Assembly: GCA_963921795.1 (NCBI GenBank)
Contig: OY997644.1
Location: 2,658,254-2,722,253 of the forward strand
From: Nannobrachium achirus
Lineage: Eukaryota; Chordata; Actinopteri; Myctophiformes; Myctophidae
Length of the DNA: 64,000 nucleotides
Direction of reading: 5' to 3'
A program made the translations under genes and the position numbers. The notes under the pieces were generated by a model that saw only the letters and a program-made list of their open reading frames with translations, was not told the origin of the DNA and did no database searches. Below, piece after piece: positions 1 through 41,526 of this stretch. Within the stretch, counting starts at the first letter, position 1. The number at the start of each line of letters is the position of its first letter.

Positions 1-660
1 GAAGGTTGGCCTGAAGAGTGAGGTCAAGCATAATATAGGTCTTTATTCAGATCGTGGTGTCTTTTGTAATATTAAAGGACAACTGTGTTTTTCCTTTTAC
101 AAGGGTTCATGTTTTAGATTGTAGAAAACATTTGTGTTGATATTTTCCCCCCTATTGTTTTAGCCATTTTAGTGTCCTTTTAGACACAATAAGCCAGCGA
201 TTTCTTTGACTATTACACTACTAGGCCCCATAAGTCCCATCTGCCCATCAAAGTCCTTTAATATCACCTGTGTGGGGCCAACTAAGAGATGGCCTCAGGT
301 CCCTATTCTAGAAGTCTAAATACATTGACATGCTGCGGTCCTCTACATTTTGCAGCAACATTACTGCCCAGAGCAATAAAGGCAGAAGAAATCGTAACAA
401 GTAAATTGGATCCAACGACCATAAGGCTAATAGAGTTAAACCATCAAGCCCCAAGGACCATAAAACCTTAGAGCAGTCCTTTCAAGGTCCTCATGGCTTG
501 GCAAGGAGTCTATTACCTCTGCACCACACCCACCACCACCCTTTTTATACAATTAAATTCTCTTTCAAGTTATCCGAGTGTCTGTTGCTGCTTTTGGCAT
601 TCTGACTACGTGTTCACAAAGTGCTAGCATTGTCGTAATTGTTGTGATTTTTATGAATTA
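1..660. other. Unassigned sequence
   Basis: AT-rich non-coding sequence with no recognisable exon, RNA gene or transposon end. The only longer open frame (289-471) has no family features. Confidence 0.5.
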
Positions 661-668
661 GAGACAAG

Positions 669-801
669 TAGTTCCGTCAGTCTAGGTTAGGAAGGAAGTC
701 CTTGTCAATCGTCCGTTATGTGGCTGCCCTTAAGCTGTACAACGAGACACATAACGGACGATTGACAAGGACTTCCTTCCTAACCTAGACTGACGGAACT
801 A
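669..801. mobile_element. Perfect-arm hairpin MITE, TA-flanked
   Basis: Arms 669-722 and 748-801 are exact inverted repeats of 54 bases around a 25-base spacer. The outer bases are TAGTTCCGTCAG and its complement, so TA at each end can be read as a target duplication (Tc1/mariner or similar). No coding capacity. The absence of any mismatch suggests recent insertion or gene conversion between arms. Confidence 0.8.
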
Positions 802-889
802 TAGCTGTATTGACTTTGACCTCTAAGGACCTTCCAGGGAGGGTGCTGCTCATGTGCGTCTGGCTGTGACACGCTTCCTAGTTTCTTCT

Positions 890-1298
890 TCTTTGAGCTG
901 TTTTTTTTCTTTTTTCGCACTGATTTTTTGACATTGCACTATTAGGTTGTGTTAGTAGTTTCTGAGTATTTTGCTTTGTTTAACAATGACAGTGAGATAC
1001 TTGTTGCACTAACTAGCATTGACTGCTATGGTCTCTTTGGACTCTGGATCTCTGTGGACACTGTACTATTTTGATAGTTGTGCCCTAAGACACTTTACGT
1101 ATGTATATGTTTATATATTATTCACCCCCCCCCCCCCTCTCTTGATGCACCTTCTCTTTACTGTTACAGTACTGTTCTTGTTTCTTCCTACCTTTTTCTT
1201 ACTTCTCTGTAACTTCGTAAATAACTGTATACTGCTGTGCTGCCACTGGGCAACTGAGTTTCCCCCTTGGGATAATAAAGGTATCTATCTATCTACAA
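890..1298 (+). repeat. Probable LINE 3' end with (ATCT)n tail
   Basis: The end TTTCCCCCTTGGGATAATAA followed by AGGTATCTATCTATC is typical of the 3' end of a fish non-LTR retrotransposon with a tetranucleotide tail. The 5' boundary is uncertain. A C-rich run lies near 1123-1138. Confidence 0.5.
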
Positions 1299-1617
1299 GT
1301 GACCTTTGGGTGTTTCTACGGTTGGGTACCGAAATTCTATTCCAAGTAGGATTAGGAACCAAATCGAAAAACAAAACAGTTACTAGATACACTGATAACC
1401 GTTCATTATTGCAAACAAAAGGCTACATAGGCATGCTGTATCTACAAAACCTTAGGTAGCTATCTACCAGGACCTGTTAGTGACTAGCTGCAAGCAACTA
1501 GATCCTATTTTCAACCTGGAATCTAGAGTTACTATACCAACCCTTGCCTTGACCTACCATTCATTAATTTGTCCAGGAGCGCCCGTTTTGGACCTCATGT
1601 CCACTGGCCTTTTTTTT

Positions 1618-1866
1618 TGGAGCGGTGGTCACAACGCTCCTATACGTGGCCGTGTGTGTGGGTCTGTCTGTCTGTCTGTCTGCGTGTCTGTCTGTCTGTC
1701 TGTAGCCTGCAGTAACCTTTTCTGACCACACATGTTAAGGGAGGGGCGCTGTTGTTCAGGCCAGGCCAGACCAGGCACACACACACACACACACACGCAC
1801 ACACACACACAGGGGGGAAGGGGGGGGGGGAACCACCGCTCAGTTCACACGGGTGTGGTTTTTTTT
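1618..1866 (+). repeat. FamG element carrying (GTCT)n and (CA)n tracts
   Basis: Begins GAGCGGTGGTCACAACGCTC and ends AACCACCGCTCAGTTCACAC, so the outer decamer is inverted. Inside are a GTCT-type tract (about 1661-1703) and a CA tract (about 1776-1811). An inverted copy with a much longer GT tract is at 22201-22612, and a degraded relative is at about 27085-27175. Confidence 0.6.
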
Positions 1867-2074
1867 TTGTGGCTGAAATGCAGAGGCGTTTGCCTAAAAG
1901 CGATTCCAAGCGCCAGAGTTGAAAATATTTAAGCTTTCGGTGCGAGCGCCCATATCAGTATCTATATTTTACAAGACCGAAAGAGGTGCTCTGTAAATGT
2001 ATTTTATTCTTTAGTTTCACATTTTCTTTTACAAAGTATTGCTAAAAGTCATAATGTGTATCTTTTTTCAATTA

Positions 2075-2625
2075 AACAAAAAGTATTACTTTTACTTTAC
2101 TTTATTTATTTATTTGGACGGGACAGTGTATATTGATGAACACTACATAAAGCAATGTAAATATACCGGACTTAGCAAGAATGCTAAATTCCATCCATAT
2201 AGTCCCCACATGAAACACAAAACAAAACATATACCAACGAAGAAGACACCTAAAACACATATATACAAGTACTATACTATTCCAACAGCAAGAACCCTAC
2301 ATTCGCAAAAAGGAAGATTAAAAACTATACTATACATACATATGTGCTATACTATTAAGACTATTAAGACTATACATGGTCACATGTTTGATTGTCAAGT
2401 AACCATTTGTTTAGGTTAAACTTGATGGACGGAAATGACAAACAGTCTCTTATTAATAGAGGTAGGTCATTCCAGATTGAACAGCCCTGGACTGAAAGGG
2501 TGTTTTTTTCCAAAAGTGGAAAAACAATTGTTTTCTCCATTGACTGCTTATTCCTTCATTTGTGCTGGAAAGGTTTACAAGGAGCCTTATGTTCAATCAG
2601 ACTATACACATTGCCTCTGTAATCA
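2075..2625. repeat. Dispersed repeat, possibly LINE-derived
   Basis: TTTATTTATTTGGACGGGAC resembles the end of a fish LINE in reverse orientation; the following 500 bases resemble common interspersed fish repeats, but I see no second copy in this window and no coding frame. Confidence 0.3.
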
Positions 2626-3298
2626 CTTATTAGACACTTCTCTGGCAAACTGCTTGCCTTCCTTAGACGACACAACACACAACTGTCCTTGAGAGAAAAT
2701 GTTGTTAGGAAGGCTACAATCAATCAATACTTTGACTGGTGCTCTCTCTAGCAGATTGCTCCCACTGGGCAATTAATTCATATTAATTAAAATGCTGACT
2801 TTTTATCAGAAGTTGGCTGAGGTATTGAGATGAACTCGGGGGCAACGTTTTCCTCACCTCCTCTTGTTTTGTATGAAGGCTCAACTCCCTGTCACTGCTT
2901 GTGTTTTGTACATTCTTCAAGCTGTGAGTTGTAATTAGCAAAAGGGAGGAGGAAGCCCCTGTTTGCCTATTGATTTCTCTCTGGGTTGATGATAATGCCA
3001 GAGAAACATGGCAGACGTGGACTGCGGATGCAAACTGATTGGCTCTGTAAGCTGCCTAAACCACTCAATGTCACTGCCAGGCTGCCATCCATCCATCGAT
3101 ACTTAGTCTCTGGCATCCCCAGACTCCTCATTTATTAACCTACCATTGACTCATCTTGAGTCATCCAATGAGATAAACAGACTCTTTATACTCGACAATT
3201 GGACAAAAAGTTGTTTTGTCACAACCTCCAAAGCAGCTCACCCACCATACAGTGATCATGTCTCAATATTGTTGTTTATTGTCACTCTTCCACTCAGT
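2626..3298. other. Unassigned sequence
   Basis: No exon, RNA gene or transposon end recognised. Confidence 0.5.
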
Positions 3299-3309
3299 AT
3301 TCCTTCCAG

Positions 3310-3832
3310 GGGCATAGTTCCGCCGATTTAAAATGACTCCAATACGGAACTAAAACTTCCTTTGATTGGCCGCTAGTTTCGCTGTCCCCCCCCCCCGGCC
3401 GATCGCAAAAAGAATTGTTCTCCATTGGACCCCATTCATTTTCCCCTTTTGTTTTCTAACCTTAATTAACATTTTCATAAATACTTTATGGTTCCTATCG
3501 CTAGTTAAAAATTGCCTTTCAATCACGATGATATGCGTTTTGTGAAAATAAGGTCCCATTTATGTTAAAATTGATGATAAAGTTGCGGGGGGCGTGGCCA
3601 ACTAAACTGATACCAGCCGGCTGTGTTCTTCTTCGTGTGCTGTATTTCGGGAGGCTCCGACCACATTCTCCCATGTATCTCTGCGGTTGCACGTGACCGT
3701 TGGCAGCCAATAGCATCCTCTGGTGCTTTTACAATCTATGATGGAGACACCCATGCCAAGGACCCAAAATGCGTCATTTGCGCTGCATAGAAACCAATGG
3801 CTTCGCTTTGTCCATATATTTTACAGTCTATG
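3310..3832 (+). mobile_element. FamJ element, copy 1, with 11-bp target duplication
   Basis: Begins GGGCATAGTTCCGCCGATTT and ends TTTTACAGTCTATG. ATTCCTTCCAG occurs at 3299-3309 and again at 3833-3843, a clear 11-base target duplication. A nearly identical copy is at 46106-46629 and a diverged third at about 43210-43560. Only CATAG/CTATG is inverted at the ends, and there is no poly(A), so the class is unresolved. Confidence 0.7.
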
Positions 3833-3843
3833 ATTCCTTCCAG

Positions 3844-4320
3844 AGTTAAATAACGGTTTCACACGAAACCTACTGTTTTCTCCCGGCATTCAGAGCCCCA
3901 TATCCCTTGGAAGGGACAATTACTGGAAAACTGCCATGCTGCATACAGCCCTATTCTACATACAGATGAAAAGATTTGCATTTGCTTTGCAATCAGCTCA
4001 TTTTCAGATCATTAATCTAAAAACGAGCTTACTATTTCAAAGTTGTGTGTAAGCAATGCTTCCCTGATCGATCTTCACAGACGCTATGCTGTCTGACTTT
4101 AGCAGTGTCTATTTTGATAGAATCGTATTAGTTTAGGCTTTCAGAGACATGGAGAAAAAAGCAATTCCCCTATGACAGTCGAAGGTCAGACATGGTGCAG
4201 CATATTGAACACAATATGTAATAACAATTATCTGTTTTACATCTAGACCGTTTTCCACAACATGCTGTCAGTTTAACCTGCTGAATGTTAATGTGTATTT
4301 TTGCCCTAAAAAATGACCTT
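3844..4320. other. Sequence upstream of the first coding exon
   Basis: AT-rich, single-copy looking. It leads into the polypyrimidine tract of the GLCE exon 1 acceptor. No promoter element I would defend. Confidence 0.5.
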
Positions 4321-4360
4321 TTCCGTTTTTGTTTTTTCCTCCTCCAGGAGAGCTGTCACC
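4321..4360 (+). promoter_or_regulatory. 3' splice site and last 13 nt of 5' UTR
   Basis: A pyrimidine-rich run ends in CCTCCAG with AG at 4346-4347, so the exon most likely starts at 4348 and carries 13 untranslated bases before the ATG. This implies at least one upstream non-coding exon. None could be recognised in 1-4320, so the promoter is probably outside the window. Confidence 0.75.
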
Positions 4361-34049
<29,689 letters not shown>

Positions 34050-34259
34050 GTTGGAGGGTCTAATCGATATATATATATATAAATATATATATACATTATA
34101 AATATACATACAGTACGTGTTGATAACCTGGATGCAAATGAGAGGGAGTGTGTGTCTATTTGGTAACAAGATAGGTGGGCACTAGGGACATCTGGGCACC
34201 TCACTGTAAAATTGGCTATTTTGTCAGAAATGTTCAATTTAAATATTTGGAAAATGTTT

Positions 34260-34664
34260 TTAACTCATCTACTCTTTCGCGTTGGATGGCGCTTTTCGCT
34301 AACCTATGAGTCACCGTTTGTTTTCGACACTCTGCAGTCTTGACCATGCTGGGGGATCACGTGACTGCAAAAACAGCATGTACTTCAGTCCCCATGGTCT
34401 TGTTTAGAAAATGCATTCCGTTCATTCCCATGGTGGCTTCGATCAGCACCAGTGGAAACCGTGGTGCAGTCAACTGCCTGTAACTTTGCAATGGCTTATC
34501 ACGAACCTACCATTTCTTTTACAGACTCTTAAGGGACCCGTCTGCGTCTATATGATCCGTGGGCGGGTCGTGGCAACGCATAACTTTTCAAAGGTTAGTG
34601 AAAGTCTCTGAATGCTGTCGGTGGCGGATACACAATGTTTAAACTCTGGCAGTGAAAGGGTTAA
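34260..34664. mobile_element. TTAA-flanked element in the 3' UTR region
   Basis: TTAACTCATCTACTCTTTCG at the left and GCAGTGAAAGGGTTAA at the right. The left end resembles the nested element at 38657-39131 (TTAACTCATCTAGTGCCTTT). Confidence 0.5.
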
Positions 34665-34837
34665 GTAAAAATAAAGTGTACGTGATTAGAACATGCTTAA
34701 ACATTTGACAATTAAGGTCTCTACAAGTGCTACAAAAACTGTATTTCCAATTTTCTGGCGTAAACGTTGAAGGATAAAATGAAGTCTGATAATGATGTAC
34801 TGTGCATGTTCACATCATGTATACTGTACTTTACACC

Positions 34838-34880
34838 ACTTGGTGCCGCGTTATGAGCTTGTAGAGCTGCTATTTTCACT
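34838..34880. repeat. Orphan right half of a stem-loop
   Basis: TTGGTGCCGCGTTATGAGCT followed by TGTAGAGCTGCTATTTTCAC is the right arm of the FamA-type module; the left arm is absent. Confidence 0.6.
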
Positions 34881-36040
34881 ACTTCTTAAACATTGTTTTC
34901 TAACTAAATTCTTTGATTTTATTTATATTATTATATTTCGTTTTTTTACATTTTGGACAAAATAACCAATTTTACATGGAGGTGCCCAGATGTCCCTAGT
35001 GCCCACCTATCCTGTATCCTTCTATTTGGGTCATGTGTGTGTGAATGAATGTTGCAGGTTGTGTGTCTGCGTGTTTCGTTAAAGGCAGAGGAGTTGAAGA
35101 ATGTGTTTCAGTCAATTGCAGTTCTCGACAGTTAGCGTGTCTGTTGAGCTCTGTGTCGCAGTCCCGGGTTTTTGAATTTTTCTGCAACAATAATTGCAGC
35201 TCTTGCATTCTTTTCTGAGCTAGCGTTTGTAATTATGTATAGGCCTAGCTTCAGGAAGTGTGTGTATTTGGAGGGGGGGAGGGAGGGGGGGGGGGGCGGC
35301 ATCTTCTTTGTGTTTTGTCTCAAAACAACTTATAATGCTAAGATGGAAAAAAACGTCCTTGAATGGGGATTTATCGAATCTTTTGTCTTTTCCAACTTTT
35401 TTTATACTGTATATCCTCACTGAGTCTCTTCTCCGATTATATTTTTTTACCATCTCACTCTAGATTTCCACAGCTTAACGAGAAAGTATACCATAAATAA
35501 AAGAGTATTATATTAATTATTTGGAGCAGGGACTTTTGAAAACAAAAAGCTGAACCAATCTTCTGAAAATATTTGCAGTTGGGCTCATGTTTTTTTTCCA
35601 CCATGTTTTCTCTCTCATACGCCATCTTTCAAAACCCACATAATTCCCTAATTATCTGAAGTCTCTCCATGAAAAATTAAAAAAGCAAACATAAATTGCC
35701 TTACGTTTTCATATCAAGAAACCCCCATGGGTTTTTAGTGGAACTGAAAAAAACGTTGGTGGTTATTATTTCATGGATGCGAGTAAGTATCCACATCCTG
35801 TACAAAAAGCTGTTAAGCCTACTTTATCTCTGAACAGTAGCTCCCCCTCCACCCCCTTTCTTCTTTCTTCTCGAGCGGGTACCTGCCGCTCCCAACATTT
35901 GACCGAGTGTGTTTGTCTGTATGAGCACGTCGGCAACAACAGCTGCAGCCACCCGGCAGTGCTGTTGAGCAGCCTTGAAATGAATGGACAGGATTTAACA
36001 ACGTTCCTCTGATTCATAAAGCCTAATTAAATGAAACTCA
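34881..36040. other. Downstream of GLCE stop, unassigned
   Basis: AT-rich, no exon; a G-rich run lies near 35272-35298. May be 3' UTR. Confidence 0.4.
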
Positions 36041-36043
36041 TCA

Positions 36044-36310
36044 AAGGCACAATCAAAAAAAACATTCCTTGGGCTACAAATGGCCCCAGAAAACGATGGT
36101 TTAGTGATGAAAAGTGATGAGTCATCACTTTTCACTCACTTTTCACAGTTTTGTGGGGGTTTTCTGGGGCCATTTGTAGCCCAAGGAATGTTTTTTGGGG
36201 GTTTTCTGGGGCCATTTGTAGCCCAAGGAATGTTTTTTATGCAAAACAAATGCTTGCAATGGATTCAGCATCATGACAACCCCCTAGTTAGACCCTCACA
36301 TCCTACTTAA
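36044..36310. repeat. Palindromic ACATTCCTTGGGCTACAAAT repeat
   Basis: The block AAACATTCCTTGGGCTACAA and its inverse flank a centre with TGATGAGTCATCA; the right arm is tandemly duplicated (about 36164-36235). The downstream part AAACAAATGCTTGCAATGGA recurs at 38280, 47560-47720 (both orientations) and 49216. Confidence 0.6.
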
Positions 36311-37505
36311 AAAAGGTTTTCTGGGTATCCTGCTGTATAGAAAGTCGATGGGAGTCCAACTTGATTTGGCCGCTGTGGCGACCCCAAAGGTCGCCGACTC
36401 GGGCGCCCTAGCTAAATCATTAGAGCAAGCCCTGGGCTACATCTGTGCAAAACTTCGCGCTTTTAGACTAATACAGCGCGAAATGGCCATGTTATCTCCC
36501 TAACACCCCCGACTACAGGGAGCACGTTTTTTTTTTCTTTACTGAATGATCTCTCTACAAGCAACTTTGTTTTATTAAATGCTTTGTAGAGGGGAGTCAA
36601 ACCCAAATAGAACCCATGCCATGTTAATTCTCCTTAAATAATTGCTCAATATTCCATAATACTTTGTTGTACAAAACCATGACTGCTTGCCTCAAGTCTA
36701 CTGTTAATTACGGTAATTATTTTATTCAATACCAGTTTTGGGAAAACTGCCTAATGGCACTTGGACACAGAAATAGCCCTACAAAAATGTACTAATCGAG
36801 TTAATAATGAAGCCACTCCAAATCCACTGATTCTGAGAACGGGCAGGAACTACCAAAAACTGAACCGTTTGTACAATCAGCCTAAACTTGATATAGTATA
36901 GGGCAAGACCTCTTGACTTGTGCACAAAGACATGATCTATTGTTTAGTACTATGTGGTTTCGCACAGTGACAGAAATTGATTAGGGATGTGCTATTTGGA
37001 GCCATCATAGGCTACGTGTCCCCGCAAATTGTTCGTACCCAAGGCTATACTTACATATTCAGAGCCTTGCGACTAAAACTTTCTCATTTCACACGTCCTT
37101 CAATGCATGCAGAGCCGAGTGGCAGCACTTTGAGTGCTTGTCCATTCAGGTTTGGTCCAGAATTACAATTTACTGTAGGTTGTAAGAATTGCAGGAAGGA
37201 TGCACTTGCAGCTTCTCACTCTCACACTCAGACTGGCCTCTCCCGTTTATTTTTCTCACAACCAGAACAAACTGCCAAGAGGCCCAGCAAAATGACAAAA
37301 TCCCAGCCACCCTGACATGCAGCAAAGACCATCGGGACTCGAACTCGCGGCACACTCTCAGGCTACTTTGGAGCCTGTAGATGGCTGGACTGCTTTGTCA
37401 GCGGTCCAGGCCAATGACCCATGAGTCTTTAACACAACTCAATCCCTCACAACCAGCTGAATCTAAAAAAGCTTATCACATTGCTCACATATTTCTCCCA
37501 AGATC
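36311..37505. other. Unassigned sequence
   Basis: No exon or clear transposon boundary. 37166-37380 contains CGGGACTCGAACTCGCGGCA, which looks like an inverted SINE B-box remnant. Confidence 0.35.
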
Positions 37506-37511
37506 TGTATA

Positions 37512-37972
37512 CAAGGGTTCCCACGGTCCTGGAAAAAATAGCTATGCATTGTCTTTGGTTATTGATTTTGTTAATACCTCTGAAATGGCAAATTAAACAT
37601 TGGCCAAATTGTCAAATATTAGAAGCAGAAATTGTGAAAATAGCAGATCTACATGCTCACAACGCCTCGCGTTGCGAGGCGTTGTGAGCATTTAGATCGG
37701 CTATTTTCACAATGGAACCGTGTTATACAAAATTCCTCAACCTTAGCGCTTGTCAGGGTGTCCGGTCCCCAGTTAAAACATGATTATTTCTGAGGTCACG
37801 GCCTGAAAAGGTTGATAACCACTGGCATACACTACCTGTCTTTAGGCATTGCGTATAGGAGTAAGCGACTTGTTATTGAGTGGAATTATTGTTATAATAT
37901 AGTCTTGGAAATTGGGTTAAATATTCTGGAAAAGTTTTGGAAATTCATTGGTAAAAATGTGTGGGAACCCTG
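37512..37972. mobile_element. hAT GGTTCCCACGGTC type with FamC half inside
   Basis: Ends AAGGGTTCCCACGGTCCTGG and GTGTGGGAACCCTG. Contains a FamC right half starting with stem-loop 37631-37713 and running to TTGATAACCACTG. The same composite occurs at 41616-42171, so the fusion happened before both copies spread. Confidence 0.7.
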
Positions 37973-38239
37973 TGTATAGCAGGTATGTGCACAATAAAGT
38001 CCTCAGTGTCAGTTTAACTAAATAATAACTGATCCCCAAAGGGTCCAGAGTTAAACTAACACTCTTTACTGTGTGAGAGATGATCATCTTAATATATGAG
38101 TTGATGGAACGTAGGAATGCACCCCCAAGACCACCCGCAGTGCTAGCTATATAGTTGGGGCAAATCCCATACTTCCATGACCACAAGAGCGAAGGTCCGT
38201 TTCTCAATGGATTTGTCATCTAGGAGGGGTTATTAAAAT

Positions 38240-38360
38240 AATTTGGCCGGGGTGTATTTTCCAGCCCAAGGAATGTTTTTCATGCAAAACAAATGCTTGC
38301 AATGGATTCAGAATAATAAAAAAAACCCTAGTTTGACCCTTCACATCCCACTTAAAGCAG
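38240..38360. repeat. Fragment of the CCAAGGAATG repeat
   Basis: CCAAGGAATGTTTTTCATGC, then AAATGCTTGCAATGGATTCA, as in 36210-36300 and 49200-49270. Confidence 0.5.
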
Positions 38361-38415
38361 ATATTTTATAGTGTAGTGTATAGTAAGTGAATGAGACTAA
38401 AAATTACCCTAGCTG

Positions 38416-39415
38416 TTAACCCATTTAGGCCTGAACACATTACGACGCAATATTTTATGCTTTAAATATTAAAAAATAGCAGATATACAAGCTCACAGCG
38501 CGGCACCGAGTACCGCGCTGCGAGCTTGTAGATCTGCTATTTTTGAAAAGTCGCGAAAATTTGAATTTCTTTTGAATCCTTCTAAGATTTTTTGAAAAAC
38601 CCTGTTTCTATGTCAGCAATCTGGCCAGCCATCGTCAAAGAAAAGGTCCTTTTCACTTAACTCATCTAGTGCCTTTCGCGTGATGTCACGCAATAAGTAC
38701 TAGAGTACGTATAGTGCCGAATGCGCGATGTCGCGCGAAAAGTAATATATTACTGTAACGGCGAGTAAAAATACCTAGTACAATGGCCGACGCTCCGGAG
38801 ACGAAATCCGCGCTGATTTGTCATCATCACGGCTCCACGAGCACACAATAGTCATCATCTTTAATGTCCATTATCTCAAAACAACACTTTAGAAGCGAAG
38901 ATGGAGGCAGATGCTCGCTTATAAAACACATGTATAAACGCTCCTATGCAATCCAGCATGGCACCACGTAAACAATGATCGGTTCCGTCGCAGGATCCGA
39001 TGACGTCAGACCGGAAGTACTTCCGGTCTAGACTTCTGGCCTTCAAAATAAGACAATGGCCGTTAATGGGGCCGGGAGGGGGCACTCTGGACCCCCTAAT
39101 CCGTTAATGTCCTGGGCTCTGGATGAGTTAACTGGAGCTCAGTTAGTCTGTTCTTGAGAGACTACTATGTCAGTGGTGCTCAAACCTTTTCATGTGAAGG
39201 ACCCCCAAAATGATTTTTATTTGGCCACGGACCCCCATCGCAAAATATTTAGTTCCAGGGACCACCCAGAAGCAAAATTTGAGTTACAAACGTTCGCCGT
39301 TTGTACGATTTTTTACGTTTAACGACTTTTTCAAAAATAGCAGATCTACAAGCTCGCAGCGCGGCACTATTTTTCACTGGTTAAAGCATTCAATAATTCT
39401 AGGCCTAAATTTAAA
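38416..39415 (-). mobile_element. FamA element, copy 8, split by another TTAA element
   Basis: TTAA at 38416-38419; the right end TTTAAAC near 39410 is degraded. First stem-loop 38471-38545 is intact; the second (39333-39376) lacks its right arm. The body is interrupted at 38657-39131. Confidence 0.8.
38657..39131. mobile_element. Nested TTAA piggyBac-like MITE
   Basis: Inserted in the FamA sequence CACTTAACTGG: TTAA at 38657-38660 and 39128-39131, inverted ends CTCATC and GATGAG. Other FamA copies show the uninterrupted site, which proves the duplication. The interior has CGCGTGATGTCACGC and CCGGAAGTACTTCCGG palindromes. Confidence 0.9.
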
Positions 39416-39947
39416 CATTTTCCCGACCATTTTGAAAAATACACCCCGGCCAAATTATTTTAATAACCCTCCTAGATGATGACATCTATTGAGAAACGGA
39501 CCTTTGCTCTCGTGGTCACGGAAGTGCCATAAATGACCCAGCCAATATCTTCCAATTGTGGTGTTAAATCTTGAGATGTATTTCTGACATTCTGTCATGT
39601 ATGTGTGTGGGCTCAGTCTCGTTGGTCTGTGTTCTAGCCTATTGACAGATGAATGAAAGAGAAAATGGTTTTCGGAGAGACTCAATTCGCTTGAGTGGGT
39701 TTGGAGAGTCAGAGATGAGTCAGCATTCATTCACTGGTGCCGTTTTCATACGAAACAAAACAAAACAATACAGAGGAGAATTAGAATTTCCTCACATCTG
39801 CTGTGGTGATTGACTGGAGCTGAGAATGAATGGGAATAAATCAAGTCTTTCGGGTTGTACTTTCCCCAATGTTCATTTTCATATTTTCTCCGGTGAAAAG
39901 AAAGCATATCTTACGAGGTCGTCTGCGTTCGTCATGTCCCTTCATGC

Positions 39948-40135
39948 TCCGACAGAGGGGTGTCGCTCTCCATTCCGACATGTCGCCACTCCGAAATTGA
40001 CTTCTTATTTTCGGAGTGGCGACACTTCCATAGGGGTTAAGTTTAGGGTAAGGGTTAGAGATAGGGTTAGTGTCGGAATGGAGACATGTCGGAAAGGAGA
40101 CATGTCGGAGTGGCGGGGTGTAACCCCGACAAACC
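39948..40135. repeat. Palindromic repeat with telomere-like centre
   Basis: CATGTCGCCACTCCGAAAT and ATTTTCGGAGTGGCGACAC are inverted; outside these GTCGGAATGGAGACATGTCG repeats. The centre-right part is AGGGTAAGGGTTAGAGATAG. Confidence 0.6.
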
Positions 40136-40547
40136 CATGTGCTAAAAAGTTTAATTGAAAGAAACATTTTTTTTTCCTGTAACCTGAAACTTTACTGCAT
40201 TGTGCACTAAACTTTATTCTAAAAAAGCAAGGCCTGTATTTGTTTTGGCCAGACTGCGTTCTGAAGTGCTACACAATGTATTTGAAGTGGTTTTCAAAGA
40301 AAAGGGACGTGACTGCATATTGCATTGATCCCATTATTTTTGCATACCTCCTCCCATCCTAGCTTTGTTTCATAGATCTTTTTTTTTTTTTTTAAACATA
40401 ATTCCCTCTTAACCTCTTACTTTCTTCTCATGGATACTTGTATGCATATATCATCACGTCTTGCCGCTTTGATGATGGGACAAGCGAGCATGGCGTCATG
40501 TAATTAAAAGGGAAAACTGGAAAAGTTCATGTTCTGGAGCTGTGTTA

Positions 40548-40691
40548 AGCCCGTATCAGAGTCAGGTCCGCGGTGTAGTGCCGTGTAGTCTTTTTGAGTC
40601 ATAAAACTACAACGTTAACGCTCAAAAAGACTACACGGCACTACACCGCGGTGGATAGCCTTCCACCGCGGACCCGACTCTGATACGGGCT
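40548..40691. mobile_element. PIF/Harbinger-like MITE
   Basis: TTA on both sides (40545-40547, 40692-40694); ends AGCCCGTATCAGAGTC and GACTCTGATACGGGCT. Arms of about 60 bases include CCGCGGTGTAGTGCCGTGTA; the right arm has an extra small hairpin CCGCGGTGG...CCACCGCGG. Confidence 0.88.
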
Positions 40692-41520
40692 TTAGTGTAT
40701 ATAACATTTCATTTTGTTCATACCAAAGCCGTTGATTCAAATCAGCAGTGAGGGAAGTGTGATTTCTTTTTTATTTTTCCTTTTTTCTGTTTATAATAGT
40801 GAATATGAATTTCCATTTAGCATTTGATAAGATATCTCATTGGACAGTCATTGAAACACTGCCTTTTTTGACGTAGGTTCTAATAGATGTTTAGCGAACA
40901 TTATGTAAACACCGCTATCTAAAAGGGGAAGTGTGCAACTAGCTATTAGTATCGAGTAGGCAACATTTTCAAAGGGAAAGGCTAAATAGATGCAAAATCT
41001 TGGATTTGTTTTTGTATAGCCTTTAATCTTCCATGGAAGCATTTTTGCAAAAGAATGATAATATGCTTTGTTAGACTGAAGCACAATGGACATATTGTCA
41101 CGTGGTTTTAATACTTTTTTTTTCTTTCTTTCTTTTGGATTAGGTATTTGTTTTTGTTTTTTTTCTTCACGGCAATGTACAACGCCTTCCTTTAGAAAGC
41201 TGCTATACTGTTGTTCACTGTGTAATGGATATAATATGAAACCTTTTCTTAAAGTTTTCCTCATTTAAACGTTTTTCTTTTCGTTCCACTACCCTGTAAA
41301 AAATCAAACATATGGCCAATGGGTCACATGTGACTTATGCAATAAAAATGTTTACTGGGGTCCTAAGTAACGCCTTGGGAGACCCCGGCCGTTCGTTGTA
41401 CAGATTTAGCAATTCAAGCACAATGTGCACATGCTACCATTTTTTTATTCAGAGGGAGCCAGGTGTTTATATTGAAGAGTAAATCTTTGTGCTTTAAAAT
41501 TTGCTTTTTAACGTTGTACA

Positions 41521-41526
41521 AATAAA
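41521..41526 (+). terminator. Candidate distal poly(A) signal AATAAA
   Basis: AATAAA in a CAAATAAAAGCA context, followed within 25-50 bases by T- and GT-rich sequence. The first transposon end downstream is at 41616, so this is the last non-repeat position where the GLCE transcript could plausibly end. Confidence 0.35.

Noticed and set aside
4313..4360. Upstream in-frame ATG for GLCE
   Set aside because: It lies in the polypyrimidine tract before the 3' splice site; the conserved N-terminus starts at 4361.
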